Notes: generated from the sequence alone by a model not told the origin. Positions 17,167 to 25,655 are shown, numbered from the stretch's first letter. The stretch is 64,000 nt of DNA from Mesorhizobium sp. (GCA_019635735.1 JAHBYX010000001.1:682001-746000), one strand, 5' to 3'. Translations and numbers: made by a program.

Positions 17167-18384
17167 ATGATGAGAGAGAACATCTCCCGATTCCGGCGCG
17201 TGGCGCAGCGCGATGGCTTGCGTGTCGCTCTCGCCAAGGCGCTGACCTATGGCGCCCGCAAGACGCAGGCGGCCGTTCAGGGCAAGCGCGACGTGATCGG
17301 CTTCTATGGCTTCATCCTGGGCGAGGAGCAGGGCTACGGGATGAAGATCACCCCGCAGAACGTGCCCGAACGCTCGATGACATGGCTCATCCCCGATTTC
17401 CAGGCCTCGTCGGGCGGCCACATCAACATCGTGCGCATGATGGACCTCCTGCGCACGCGCGGATTTTCCAACCAGCATGTGGTCATCGTCGAGCCGCACC
17501 GCTGGGCCAATGCCGCCGAGGCGCAGGAAGCATTCTCCAAGGCATTCAGCGTCGAGGGGATCACCGTGTCGATCGGCGTCAAGTCGATCGAGCCGTGCCA
17601 TTTCCTCGTCGCGACCGGCTGGCAGACCGCCTATTGGGTGGCCAAATACCGCGACACGCTGGAGCGTCTCTATTTCGTGCAGGACTTCGAGCCCTATTTC
17701 TACGCCCAGGGCAGCGAATACGCCTTTGCCGAGAACACCTACAGGCTGGGGCTTACCGGCATCACCGCGGGGACGTGGCTGGCCGAAAAGCTCGCCGCGG
17801 ACTACGGGATGAAGACCTTCGCCTTCTCCTTCGGCTGCGACAGCGACTTCTACCGGCCGATGGGCCGGCGCGAGAACCCGACCAAACACATCTTCTTCTA
17901 CGCCCGGCCGGTCACGCCGCGGCGCAGCTTCGAGATGGGCTTGCTGGCGCTCGATCGCGTCTGCAAGGCGCGTCCCGGCGCCGCGGTGATCTTCGCCGGA
18001 TGGGATGTCAGCGAATACGCCATCCCCTTCCCCCACCTCAACGCCGGAACGGTTCCGGTCGCGCAGCTGCCGGACCTCTATTCGCAGTGCGACGTGGCGC
18101 TGGTTCTCTCGGCGACCAATCTCTCGCTGCTGCCGCTCGAAGTCGCCGCCTGCGGCTGCCCGATGGTGATCAACGACACGCCGAACGCCAACTGGCTGCT
18201 CTCCCGCGACGAAGCGCTCTATTGCGATATGTCCGTCGAAGGGATAGCAGACGCCGTCATCCGTCTCCTCGACGACGATACGCTGCGCACATCGCTCGCA
18301 AAGGCCGGCATGAAGCGGGCCAGGGCCGCGACTTGGGAGGCGGAGGCCGACAAGGTGGCAGGGTATCTGGCGACTTTGTGCTAA
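17167..18384 (+). CDS. WsaF-like glycosyltransferase, probable rhamnosyltransferase
   Basis: A 405-residue GT-B transferase. The N-terminal domain contains WLIPDFQASSGGHINIVRMM, a WsaF/rhamnan-synthesis hallmark, then YFVQDFEPYFYAQGSEYAFA and a C-terminal donor site with LSLLPLEVAACGCPMVINDT. WsaF of Geobacillus adds beta-1,3-rhamnose to the S-layer glycan from dTDP-L-rhamnose; the same donor would be supplied here by rmlACBD about 20 kb away. ATGs at 17167 and 17170 are both possible starts. It is followed by the sulfotransferase after 29 bp. Confidence 0.85.
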   Translation: MMRENISRFRRVAQRDGLRVALAKALTYGARKTQAAVQGKRDVIGFYGFILGEEQGYGMKITPQNVPERSMTWLIPDFQASSGGHINIVRMMDLLRTRGFSNQHVVIVEPHRWANAAEAQEAFSKAFSVEGITVSIGVKSIEPCHFLVATGWQTAYWVAKYRDTLERLYFVQDFEPYFYAQGSEYAFAENTYRLGLTGITAGTWLAEKLAADYGMKTFAFSFGCDSDFYRPMGRRENPTKHIFFYARPVTPRRSFEMGLLALDRVCKARPGAAVIFAGWDVSEYAIPFPHLNAGTVPVAQLPDLYSQCDVALVLSATNLSLLPLEVAACGCPMVINDTPNANWLLSRDEALYCDMSVEGIADAVIRLLDDDTLRTSLAKAGMKRARAATWEAEADKVAGYLATLC

Positions 18385-18413
18385 TTCTCAAGAATCAACT
18401 TGGCTGAAAATGA

Positions 18414-19151
18414 ATGACTCCAATTGAAAAGCTCTCCGAGGTTATGAAAACCTCCGAGATCCACTGGTTTAACTCTGCGGTCAATATCAGTCTGAGAGAC
18501 CGATTCGTCTTTGTCGAGAATCCGAAAGTTGCGTCGAGCACAATCAAATCTCGGCTTCACGCAAACGCGCTGTCGAGCTTGAAGAATATTCGCGTCGGTC
18601 CGCATCCCGACATCGCGAATTCTCCCTTTATCAAACCATATCAGCTACCCGACGAAGCTCTTGCAGAGTATCTGTTCGGGCCAGACTTTTTCAGATTCAC
18701 GTTCGTGCGAAACCCCTTCAATCGTCTGCTTTCATCATATCTCGACAAGATCGTCGGGTCCGCTCCGGAAAAAGGATATGTCGACGGTTTTTGGAAGAGA
18801 AAATACGGATCCGCGAAGGAGCAGTACACGTTTTCCGAGTTCGTCGAGTATATCGCAGAAAGCCCCGATAATATGCGCGATAAACATTGGCGCACGCAGC
18901 ATCGTATTACGCTTTCGTCGTATATAGATTATACCTTTGTCGGCCGTTTTGAGATGCTTACCGAACATCTTTTGCATGTCAATGATATCTCGGGAATCGA
19001 CTTCAGTAACATTAAGGAAATTTCTCCCCACAAGACGAATGCAAATTCGAAGCTCAGGGAATTTTACACTGACGATATTACGGAGCGTGTAAGAAATATA
19101 TATAAGATCGACTTCGATACATTTTGTTATGCGAGCGAACTTCCGACCTGA
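18414..19151 (+). CDS. Sulfotransferase, family 2-like carbohydrate sulfotransferase
   Basis: A 245-residue cytosolic-type sulfotransferase. The 5'-phosphosulfate-binding loop is VENPKVASSTIKSRL (about residues 35-49) and the 3'-phosphate-binding motif is FTFVRNPFNRLLSSYLDKI, both in the right order and spacing for PAPS-dependent Sulfotransfer_2 proteins. No signal peptide is present. Codon use is AT-richer (ATA, TTT, AAT common) than in flanking genes, which suggests acquisition. It follows two glycosyltransferases on the same strand, so the acceptor is most likely a sugar in that glycan. PAPS would come from cysD/cysNC upstream. Confidence 0.85.
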   Translation: MTPIEKLSEVMKTSEIHWFNSAVNISLRDRFVFVENPKVASSTIKSRLHANALSSLKNIRVGPHPDIANSPFIKPYQLPDEALAEYLFGPDFFRFTFVRNPFNRLLSSYLDKIVGSAPEKGYVDGFWKRKYGSAKEQYTFSEFVEYIAESPDNMRDKHWRTQHRITLSSYIDYTFVGRFEMLTEHLLHVNDISGIDFSNIKEISPHKTNANSKLREFYTDDITERVRNIYKIDFDTFCYASELPT

Positions 19152-19162
19152 ACATTGATCTG

Positions 19163-19302
19163 AGTCGTCGCGGGTCCGCAGAAGAACAGATCATCGGAGC
19201 AGTGAGGGGAGAAGGCGGCCGGTATGGAGATGGCGGATGCGCGCCGGAGGCACAGCATCATGGCCGTTGTCTTCTGGATGTTCAGGCGAACGATGCTGGA
19301 AC
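19163..19302 (+). mobile_element. Degraded IS3-family OrfA fragment
   Basis: The translation contains AEEQIIGAVRGE (from 19178) and, in another frame, MADARRRHSI followed by FWMFRRTMLE. This matches the IS3-family OrfA helix-turn-helix pattern (F-S-EEQII-G-L-R, then ADLCRRHGI-S-ATFYxWK-KYGGLE) but is interrupted by at least one frameshift. There is no OrfB and no obvious terminal repeat. It marks the junction between the sulfotransferase and the GH42-like gene. Confidence 0.6.
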
Positions 19303-19364
19303 CCGGGCTTTCTCCCTCGAACCGGTGGGGATGGGTTCAGGTCACCAACGCTCACCAATGCGAT

Positions 19365-21164
19365 TCATTCCTTCGCCAGATCCCAAATCAGTTTCAGAGT
19401 GAAGTCCGTAAGAGCCTTGTGCCCCAGTAGTGGGGGGATCGCACCGATCGCAAGCCGCTTGCCGTTTCGAACGAAGAGTCCGCTTCTAGGGCTATTCACC
19501 GAAGGCATGAGGACTTCGCAGCCTGGCTTGGCCGTCAATACCGCATGCGTCGCCTCGAAACGTTCGTCGCGGTCAATTCGGATGCGCTCCCCGTCGCTGG
19601 TCCACCCAGTGAAATTGCCGTTCGCATATGAAAGACTATCGATACAGAATGTGTCACGCTGGAACTCATCGACCTTGCTCCCGTCAGCAGTGTAAGTTCC
19701 AGCACGCATATCCTGCACAACTAAACCTGGAAAACTATTTATATATTGCACTTCCCTATCGTTAAGTATGGGCTGATGTGGTATATATATAATATCAATA
19801 TCTTCCAGCGTCTCAGGATTCCGCTCGATTGTCCGTGATGATATTACCTGCGGCACGAATTTCTGAGAATTATATAACATCTCATATGTACGCAGAAGCG
19901 CCTGACTGTGAATATTCCGCCCCTTAAAGCGATCTGCGATGAAGAAGTTAAATGTTTCATGAGAGGCTAATACGCCGACCTTGATGCCTTCTTTCCCTTT
20001 TTTCTTTGCTTCGATCTGTTGAATCTCATGCTGGAGTTCGGGCGCAGACAAACCCTCGAACTCGACAAATCCCGATCCGAATCCGGCAATCTCCACGCCG
20101 CCCATACGGGTCACGCGCATCGATTTTGCGATTTCGCCAAAGGCCGCAGGATCGACAGTGTCGAGAAAACCCGCCCCCTTTCTGCGGTATCTTTCGACGT
20201 AGTAACCAGCCAGGACTTCCGAATAGCCAAGACCCATCGCATAGTTGGTCATAACGGCCATTCGCCAAGGGTCTGGATTTAACTCCCAACCGTCCATGAA
20301 ATTGTAGTCCATAACCGCCACATCCAGACAGTCTGGCACTTCACCTACGGACGAAAGGAGCATCACCCCATCATGAGGCCCAAAGAAGCCGCCAAAATAC
20401 CCGAAGGACCTGCCCTTGTTTGCTTTGATTGTCGCATGAAGACGGCACACAACCTCTCGCAATTGTTCAGCCCGAAATTTATTGAAGTTATGATATCCAG
20501 GAATTTCTTTTGGCTTTGCTATCCTCTGCGCAAAATTGATAAACGGCATATCCTGATTGTACTTGTCACGGAACCGTTCCACAGCTATCGGGTTGAAGTC
20601 ACGCCAAGTATATTTGTTTTGGCCGTATCGAACTTCCTGCTCGGCTGTTAATACGATAGCAAGTCCCCTTATCTTTTCTCCATAACGTCCAATAAGAGTC
20701 CGGGTTGCGTTGGCATAGAAACGATCGACATTATCTATGGCGTTGTCGCTGAAGTAGGATAACTCAGCAGTCGGCTTGCCAAAAGCATCGTAAGCCAGAT
20801 TAGACATATCAGCACGAACCCAAGTCGGAATTGCCAGACTCTTCGGCAACTCCTTGCCGTTTTCGTCCAAGACGATACCGCCTCCTGCATCTAGGCGTAT
20901 GATCAGATCAAAGCCCTTTGCGACGATGCGGTCGAAAGTAGGAAGATAGTAGGAATAGTCGAAATGGCCCGGCTTCAGTTCGACACGTCCCCATTTCAGG
21001 AACACGGTCACCGCGCTGACACCGGCGTTACTTAGTCGCGGCAAAACCTCCTCCAGGTGGGAGATATGCCACGGGTGGAGCGTTACCGAAAACTCAGCAC
21101 GTTCTGCTCTCGCCGTCAGGCTGCCGAGGAGAAGTGCGGTGGCTACCAAGAGTTGTTTGATCAC
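19365..21164 (-). CDS. Secreted GH42-like putative glycoside hydrolase
   Basis: A 599-residue protein with a clear Sec signal peptide (KQLLVATALLLGSLTARA). Residues about 30-370 look like a GH-A TIM barrel: the start SVTLHPWHISHLEEVLPRL, the early FLKWGRVELKPGHFDYS step and GLAIVLTAEQEVRYG, whose Glu may be the acid/base. Residues about 380-500 (IKVGVLASHETFNFFIADRF, then IDIIYIPHQPILNDREVQYI) resemble the flavodoxin-like trimerisation domain of GH42 beta-galactosidases. The nucleophile was not identified. Composition is AT-rich like the neighbouring sulfotransferase and methyltransferase. A periplasmic or T2SS-exported glycan-trimming enzyme is the best reading; the exact family is uncertain. 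Confidence 0.6.
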   Translation of the reverse strand: MIKQLLVATALLLGSLTARAERAEFSVTLHPWHISHLEEVLPRLSNAGVSAVTVFLKWGRVELKPGHFDYSYYLPTFDRIVAKGFDLIIRLDAGGGIVLDENGKELPKSLAIPTWVRADMSNLAYDAFGKPTAELSYFSDNAIDNVDRFYANATRTLIGRYGEKIRGLAIVLTAEQEVRYGQNKYTWRDFNPIAVERFRDKYNQDMPFINFAQRIAKPKEIPGYHNFNKFRAEQLREVVCRLHATIKANKGRSFGYFGGFFGPHDGVMLLSSVGEVPDCLDVAVMDYNFMDGWELNPDPWRMAVMTNYAMGLGYSEVLAGYYVERYRRKGAGFLDTVDPAAFGEIAKSMRVTRMGGVEIAGFGSGFVEFEGLSAPELQHEIQQIEAKKKGKEGIKVGVLASHETFNFFIADRFKGRNIHSQALLRTYEMLYNSQKFVPQVISSRTIERNPETLEDIDIIYIPHQPILNDREVQYINSFPGLVVQDMRAGTYTADGSKVDEFQRDTFCIDSLSYANGNFTGWTSDGERIRIDRDERFEATHAVLTAKPGCEVLMPSVNSPRSGLFVRNGKRLAIGAIPPLLGHKALTDFTLKLIWDLAKE

Positions 21165-21235
21165 TGAGACGTATTTCCCGTTTCCGAACTGGTTTGCGAA
21201 ACGAAAACTGTCTATCCTAATTTATCAACCGAAAT

Positions 21236-22342
21236 ATGAGCCATAGGCCGCAGGCGAGCATGGAATTCGATAAAATACTGATAAACAACATAGAATCGCG
21301 ATCTCTCAATGGTTCTGACTTCGTCGTTCTGAGTGTCCGTTGCCCAATTTATGCGGATGATGATCTTGTCTTCCGAATAAACGGGACGACGTTGGATTGG
21401 CATCCGATTCATCGACCGGATCTTCCTCGCAACATATCATGGTTCGCGGTCTATCTCGACCTCCCCAGCCTAGCCTTGGCGCTTTCGAACGAACTCGTGC
21501 TCTCGCGGGGACTGGAGACCATTGCCAGAGTCCAATTGACCCTTAGCGCCAGCGAGATTGCGAGGCTGAAGAAGGTTCGCGAGCAAATCGATGGAAAGCG
21601 TCATCGCCTTAAAGACCTGACGAGAGATGGAACGTGGTCAAACGGAAAAGTCTCCGCAATCGACGCGGCGCGCCACGATCCAGCGCTCAAGCTGAAGTCT
21701 GACAAGGTTTCAACTCACCCGTATGCCGAAGCGTTTACGGCCATGATGGCCGGACTGCCGAATGACGCTTTAGTACTCGATGTCGGTGCCGGATTTCGTT
21801 TCAAGCACCATCCCAACATCGTCACGCTGGAGATATTCGATTACCCTTCAACGGATGTGATCTCATTCGGGGACACAATGCCATTCAAGTCCGCCTCTTT
21901 CGACATGGTATATACGAACGCCGTTCTTGAGCACGTCGACAACCCGTTCGCTGTCGCTGATGAGATCGCTCGCGTTCTGAAGCCGGGCGGAAAACTCTAT
22001 AGCTCTATTCCGTTTCTGCAGGTGGAACATGGATATCCATTCCACTACTTCAACGCTACCCGGATGGGCCATCGTCGCCTCTTCGAGAATTCCTTCACCA
22101 TTGAAGATATCTCTGTGGGCAGGGCAGGTCACCCTTGGCACATAATCATGCGGTCGTTGGGCTTGCTGCGAAGTGGACTTCCAAAGGATCTTCGCGAGGA
22201 GTTCGAAAAGCTCACAGTAGGGGAAATTCTGAACGGTACCTATAAGGATTGGGTGTCATCTCCCTACGGCACCTGCAACGACGAGATCATGTGGCGCCTA
22301 GCCGGATCCACGGTGCTGATCGGTGAACGGAAGCCCTCCTAA
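21236..22342 (+). CDS. SAM-dependent methyltransferase with an extra N-terminal domain
   Basis: A 368-residue protein. Residues about 175-300 form a class I methyltransferase: motif I VLDVGAGFRFKHH, then FDMVYTNAVLEHVDNPF and ARVLKPGGKLYSSIPF, which is the Methyltransf_11 pattern. The first 170 residues are not recognised; they contain beta-rich sequence and could bind a substrate or partner. Upstream sequence is AT-rich. It is the last gene of the AT-rich block and could methylate a glycan terminus. Starts at 21236 and 21260 are both possible. A terminator hairpin follows. Confidence 0.8.
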   Translation: MSHRPQASMEFDKILINNIESRSLNGSDFVVLSVRCPIYADDDLVFRINGTTLDWHPIHRPDLPRNISWFAVYLDLPSLALALSNELVLSRGLETIARVQLTLSASEIARLKKVREQIDGKRHRLKDLTRDGTWSNGKVSAIDAARHDPALKLKSDKVSTHPYAEAFTAMMAGLPNDALVLDVGAGFRFKHHPNIVTLEIFDYPSTDVISFGDTMPFKSASFDMVYTNAVLEHVDNPFAVADEIARVLKPGGKLYSSIPFLQVEHGYPFHYFNATRMGHRRLFENSFTIEDISVGRAGHPWHIIMRSLGLLRSGLPKDLREEFEKLTVGEILNGTYKDWVSSPYGTCNDEIMWRLAGSTVLIGERKPS

Positions 22343-22373
22343 CTCGACACGGAATGTCGATCTGGCTCTTCCA

Positions 22374-22394
22374 CCGCCCGGCCATGCCGGGCGG
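22374..22394. terminator. Bidirectional terminator hairpin
   Basis: Perfect 9-bp stem CCGCCCGGC / GCCGGGCGG with a CAT loop, between the convergent methyltransferase and SDR epimerase genes. It is followed by CGTTTC on plus, so the U-tract is short. Confidence 0.65.
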
Positions 22395-22398
22395 CGTT

Positions 22399-23340
22399 TC
22401 ACCTGCCGCCAGGCTTCGCCGCCTGCCCCAGGAACTGCGCGACGGTCTGTTTCATGCCCTGCCGGAAATCGGTGCGCGGCGCCCAGCTGAGCATCTCGCG
22501 CGCCCGCGTGATGTCGAGGCAGGCGATGTCCACGTCGGTCGAGCGCGCCTCGACATATTCGCGCTTCAGCGCGACGCCGGTCGCCACCTCGATCGCCTCG
22601 ACCACCTCGTTGATCGAGCGCGTCTCGCCGCTGCCGACATTGAGGATCATCTGCGGGCTGCCCGGCATCGCCGTCGCCGCCTCGATCGCGTCGATCACGT
22701 CATCGATGAAGATGTAGTCGCGCCGCGCCGCGCCGTCGCCGAAGATGCGCACGGGCTGCTTCTTCTGCCAGCGGTCGATGATGGCGGGGACAAGGCCCTG
22801 GCCTTTGCGGAAGGTCTGTCCCGGTCCGTACGGGTTGGCGACGCGCAGGATGACATATTCCAGCCCGTCCACATGGCCGTGCATCTGGATGTATTTCTCG
22901 ACGACGAGCTTGGTCAGACCATGCGAGCTGATCGGGTTCGTCGGCGCCGTTTCCGGCGTCGGCACCGGCGCGTTCGGCCCGTAGACCGTGCCGCCCGACG
23001 AGATGAAGATGTAGCGCTTCACCCCCGCGCTCAGGCAGTTCTCCAGGAATTCGACGTGAGGCACGACGTTTTCGGCGATGTCGGCCACGGCATGATCGTT
23101 CCTCAGGCCCGGGCTGGAGCTCGACATCAGCTGTACGACTGTCTCGACGTCCTGCAGCGACGAGGCCATCGCCAGCGGCTGGGAGAGGTCGGCCGCGACG
23201 ATGTCGGCTTTGCCTTCGATCTCATCGGAGTATTCGCGGTCGAAGCGCCGCGAGACGGCGCGCACCTGGCTGCCATGTCCGATCAGCCGGCGGACCAGAT
23301 GACGGCCGATGAAGCCGTCCGCGCCGTAGACGCCGATCAT
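22399..23340 (-). CDS. NAD-dependent sugar epimerase/dehydratase with His at the Tyr position
   Basis: A 313-residue extended SDR close to UDP-glucose 4-epimerases. The NAD motif GVYGADGFIGRHL opens the protein; SSGGTVYGP supplies the catalytic Ser region. Where the family has Y-x3-K this protein reads NPISSHGLTKLVVEKY, that is, His in place of the catalytic Tyr with the Lys retained. LRVANPYGPGQ and RDYIFIDDV complete the family pattern. The ATG overlaps the wzt stop by four bases, so it is the last gene of the exporter operon. It may make or modify the exported glycan's sugar precursor, if the substitution permits catalysis. Confidence 0.88.
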   Translation of the reverse strand: MIGVYGADGFIGRHLVRRLIGHGSQVRAVSRRFDREYSDEIEGKADIVAADLSQPLAMASSLQDVETVVQLMSSSSPGLRNDHAVADIAENVVPHVEFLENCLSAGVKRYIFISSGGTVYGPNAPVPTPETAPTNPISSHGLTKLVVEKYIQMHGHVDGLEYVILRVANPYGPGQTFRKGQGLVPAIIDRWQKKQPVRIFGDGAARRDYIFIDDVIDAIEAATAMPGSPQMILNVGSGETRSINEVVEAIEVATGVALKREYVEARSTDVDIACLDITRAREMLSWAPRTDFRQGMKQTVAQFLGQAAKPGGR

Positions 23341-24074
23341 TGGTCTTCCTTCTCGCCGGCGAAATACTCCTCCGCCGGACCGAAATGTTCAACCTTGCCG
23401 TGGTCGAGCTTCAGCACCTTGTTGCAGATCCGCCTGAGCAACTGGTGGTTATGGCTGGCGAGCACGATGATGCCGGCTTTTTCGGCCATTTCGTTCATCC
23501 GCTTGCGCGCCTTCGCCTGGAACTCGGGATCGCCGGCGCCGATCCACTCGTCCATCAGGAGAATTTCCGGCTCGAGGCTGGTGGCGACGGAAAAGGCGAG
23601 ACGCGCCGCCATGCCCTGGCTGTAGGCCTTCATCGGCATGTCGATGAAGTCGCCCAGTTCGCTGAAGGCGACGATGTCGTCCATGCGCGCGGAAATCTGC
23701 TCGTCGGTCCAGCCGTTGATCAGTCCGCGCAGCACGATGTTGCGCCGTCCGGTCGCCTCGCGTCGGAAGCCGAGATTGATGTTGAACAGCGCATCCGTCC
23801 TGCCCCTGACGTCGACGGCGCCCCCGGTCGGCTCGAAGATGCCGTACAACGTTTTCAGCAGGGTCGTCTTGCCAGCGCCGTTGCCGCCGATCAGGCCAAG
23901 GCGGTCCCCGGCCTCGAGCGCGAAGCTGACGCCCTCGAGCGCGCGGACGTGCTGGGTGCGCCCCGTGCCCTCGATCCTGCCGCCATGCGGCAAGGGCATC
24001 GTATTCCGGGCCAGCGACAGGCGGCGGCGCAGCCGGTAGGTCAGGGTCAGATTTTCGGCGCGGATCGAAACCAT
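23337..24074 (-). CDS. wzt: Polysaccharide ABC exporter ATP-binding protein
   Basis: A 245-residue ATPase of the Wzt/KpsT/TagH type. Walker A is GGNGAGKTT, the signature region YSQGMAARLAFSVA and Walker B EILLMDEW, with the GAGDPEFQ D-loop typical of glycan exporters. It has no C-terminal carbohydrate-binding domain, unlike E. coli O9a Wzt. The ATG at 24074 (MVSIRAENLTLTY) fits the family; the frame stays open to 24131. It pairs with the permease at 24864-25655 to export a lipid-linked glycan across the inner membrane. A secreted-protein gene separates the two halves. Confidence 0.9.
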   Translation of the reverse strand: MVSIRAENLTLTYRLRRRLSLARNTMPLPHGGRIEGTGRTQHVRALEGVSFALEAGDRLGLIGGNGAGKTTLLKTLYGIFEPTGGAVDVRGRTDALFNINLGFRREATGRRNIVLRGLINGWTDEQISARMDDIVAFSELGDFIDMPMKAYSQGMAARLAFSVATSLEPEILLMDEWIGAGDPEFQAKARKRMNEMAEKAGIIVLASHNHQLLRRICNKVLKLDHGKVEHFGPAEEYFAGEKEDQ

Positions 24075-24193
24075 CGCTTGGGCAGCCTGCTCGTCGCTGC
24101 AGGGGTTAGCAGGCGATGCCGCCGATGGCAACGTCGCAGGAAGTCACGCCGGTCGCCGCTCCGGAAGGGGCGGCGACCGGCGGAACTGGACGC

Positions 24194-24682
24194 TTACCGG
24201 TACCTGACGTCGAGGATGTCGCCGCTGCGCGAACTGACGATTACCAGCACCCTGCGGCCGCGATAGGTGGCGCGGAACTGGTACTGCCGGCCTTCGCAAT
24301 CGATCGCCTTGACGTTTCGGAATCCTTCCGAACGCACGATTCTGCGCGCCTCGCTGCAGCTGATCCGGGCGTGATAGTAGTAATACGGTGGCGGCACCGG
24401 GCGGTAATAGCCGGGAGGCGGGCCAGGATAGTAGGGCGGATGCGGCGGACGGTACGGCGGGTGCGGCGGCCTCGGCCTGGGGTCGGGCCGGTAGTAGCCG
24501 GGATCGCCGGGAACCTCGTGCGGCGGACCGGACGCGCCGGGAATGCCCCGCGGCGGCCGGTTGCAGTAAAGGCTGTCGGAGGAACACGTCGCTCCTCCGC
24601 CAACGGCGCCCTGGGCGAATGCCGGGACCGCTCCAGCAAGGGTTGCGGCCATCACGGCTGAAAGCGCGATCGACCTGATCAT
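24194..24682 (-). CDS. Secreted Pro/Tyr-rich protein with PepSY-like C-terminus
   Basis: A 162-residue protein. A signal peptide (RSIALSAVMAATLAGAVPAFA) is followed by a proline- and tyrosine-rich stretch of about 50 residues (runs such as PPHPPYRPPHPPYYPG) and a compact C-terminal domain beginning SCSEARRIVRSEGFRNVKAI and ending SRSGDILDVR, which resembles PepSY-like domains common in Rhizobiales periplasmic proteins. Cysteines at the start of that domain may form a disulfide. It lies between the exporter permease and ATPase on the same strand, which suggests an envelope role, but no function can be assigned. Confidence 0.75.
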   Translation of the reverse strand: MIRSIALSAVMAATLAGAVPAFAQGAVGGGATCSSDSLYCNRPPRGIPGASGPPHEVPGDPGYYRPDPRPRPPHPPYRPPHPPYYPGPPPGYYRPVPPPYYYYHARISCSEARRIVRSEGFRNVKAIDCEGRQYQFRATYRGRRVLVIVSSRSGDILDVRYR

Positions 24683-24863
24683 TGCACTGTTCCTTTCGAA
24701 CGGTGTTCCGCGGGGGAAATCCGGAACTCTCCACTCCGTTCCGCCGCTTCTACGAGAATCCCTCTGAACGAAGGTGAAACAAGCCGTTCATCCTGCGTTC
24801 AGGAATGGACGGCCGTGTCGAAGCCGAGCCTATCACAGCGTTTCGGCGAAGCCAGAGCCACGC

Positions 24864-25655
24864 TCACAACATGAAGACCACTTGGCGGCGCAGCCGTCCG
24901 AGCAGGAACAGCGCCAGGAGCCACGCCGCGCCGGAAATGGCGATGCAGAGCGCAAACGAACGCAGCGGCGCGTCGCCCGAGAGGATCGGCACGCGCACGA
25001 TCTCGAGGAAATAGGTGAACGGGTTCCAGTAATAGAAGATGCCGCGCACGCTGAGCGCGGTCTGAGAGGTATGCGCCCAAAACACGGGGGTGAGGAACAT
25101 GCCGACCCGCGTCAGGTTCTGGACGATGAACTGGCTGTCGGGGAAATAGGCGCCGAGAAACGCGAAGATCATGATCGCGGCCGGCGTGACGAACACGATC
25201 AGCGCGATCGCCGCCGCCGACCACAGCCACGACCAGCTCAGATCCACGCCGCTCACCGCCAGCAGCACCGCGCAGCCCAGCGCCGCGTAGCCCGCGCGCA
25301 TCAGCGCCTGCATGGTCATGCGGAAGACATAGAGCGAGAGCGGCAGCGTGGTGCCCTTGATGAACGATTCCTCGCGCACGAAGAGGCCGACGCCCGAGTT
25401 CATCGTCTCCATGATGTAGAACCAGACGAGCAGGCCCAGCGCGACATAGGCCGTGTAGTTCGGAATCCCCTCGCCGCGCCCCATGATGAAGACGAAGGTG
25501 GCGACGAACACGAGGTAGTTGATCAACAGCCAGAAGGGCCCCAGCGAGGTGCGCCTGTGCTGGTCCGATATGTCTTCGCTCGCCAGCGCGAACCAGATGC
25601 GCCGCTTGCCCAGTGCCGAGCCGATATCGCCAAGGGCGTCGTAGAGGAATTTCAT
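24864..25655 (-). CDS. wzm: Polysaccharide ABC exporter permease
   Basis: A 263-residue ABC-2 membrane protein with six hydrophobic segments. The start at 25655 gives MKFLYDALGDIGSALGKRRI followed by ASEDISDQHRRTSLGPFWLL, the amphipathic-helix and R-R-T-x-L-G-P-x-W pattern of Wzm/KpsM/TagG permeases. The frame extends upstream to 25697 without family similarity. Partner of wzt. The presence of both an ABC exporter and a Wzy-like protein means the glycan route is either ABC-dependent with a ligase or two pathways sharing a locus. Confidence 0.9.
   Translation of the reverse strand: MKFLYDALGDIGSALGKRRIWFALASEDISDQHRRTSLGPFWLLINYLVFVATFVFIMGRGEGIPNYTAYVALGLLVWFYIMETMNSGVGLFVREESFIKGTTLPLSLYVFRMTMQALMRAGYAALGCAVLLAVSGVDLSWSWLWSAAAIALIVFVTPAAIMIFAFLGAYFPDSQFIVQNLTRVGMFLTPVFWAHTSQTALSVRGIFYYWNPFTYFLEIVRVPILSGDAPLRSFALCIAISGAAWLLALFLLGRLRRQVVFML

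Noticed and set aside
19237..19695. Plus-strand frame over the IS3 relic and the end of the GH42-like gene
   Set aside because: Crosses from relic into antisense of a real gene; not protein-like.
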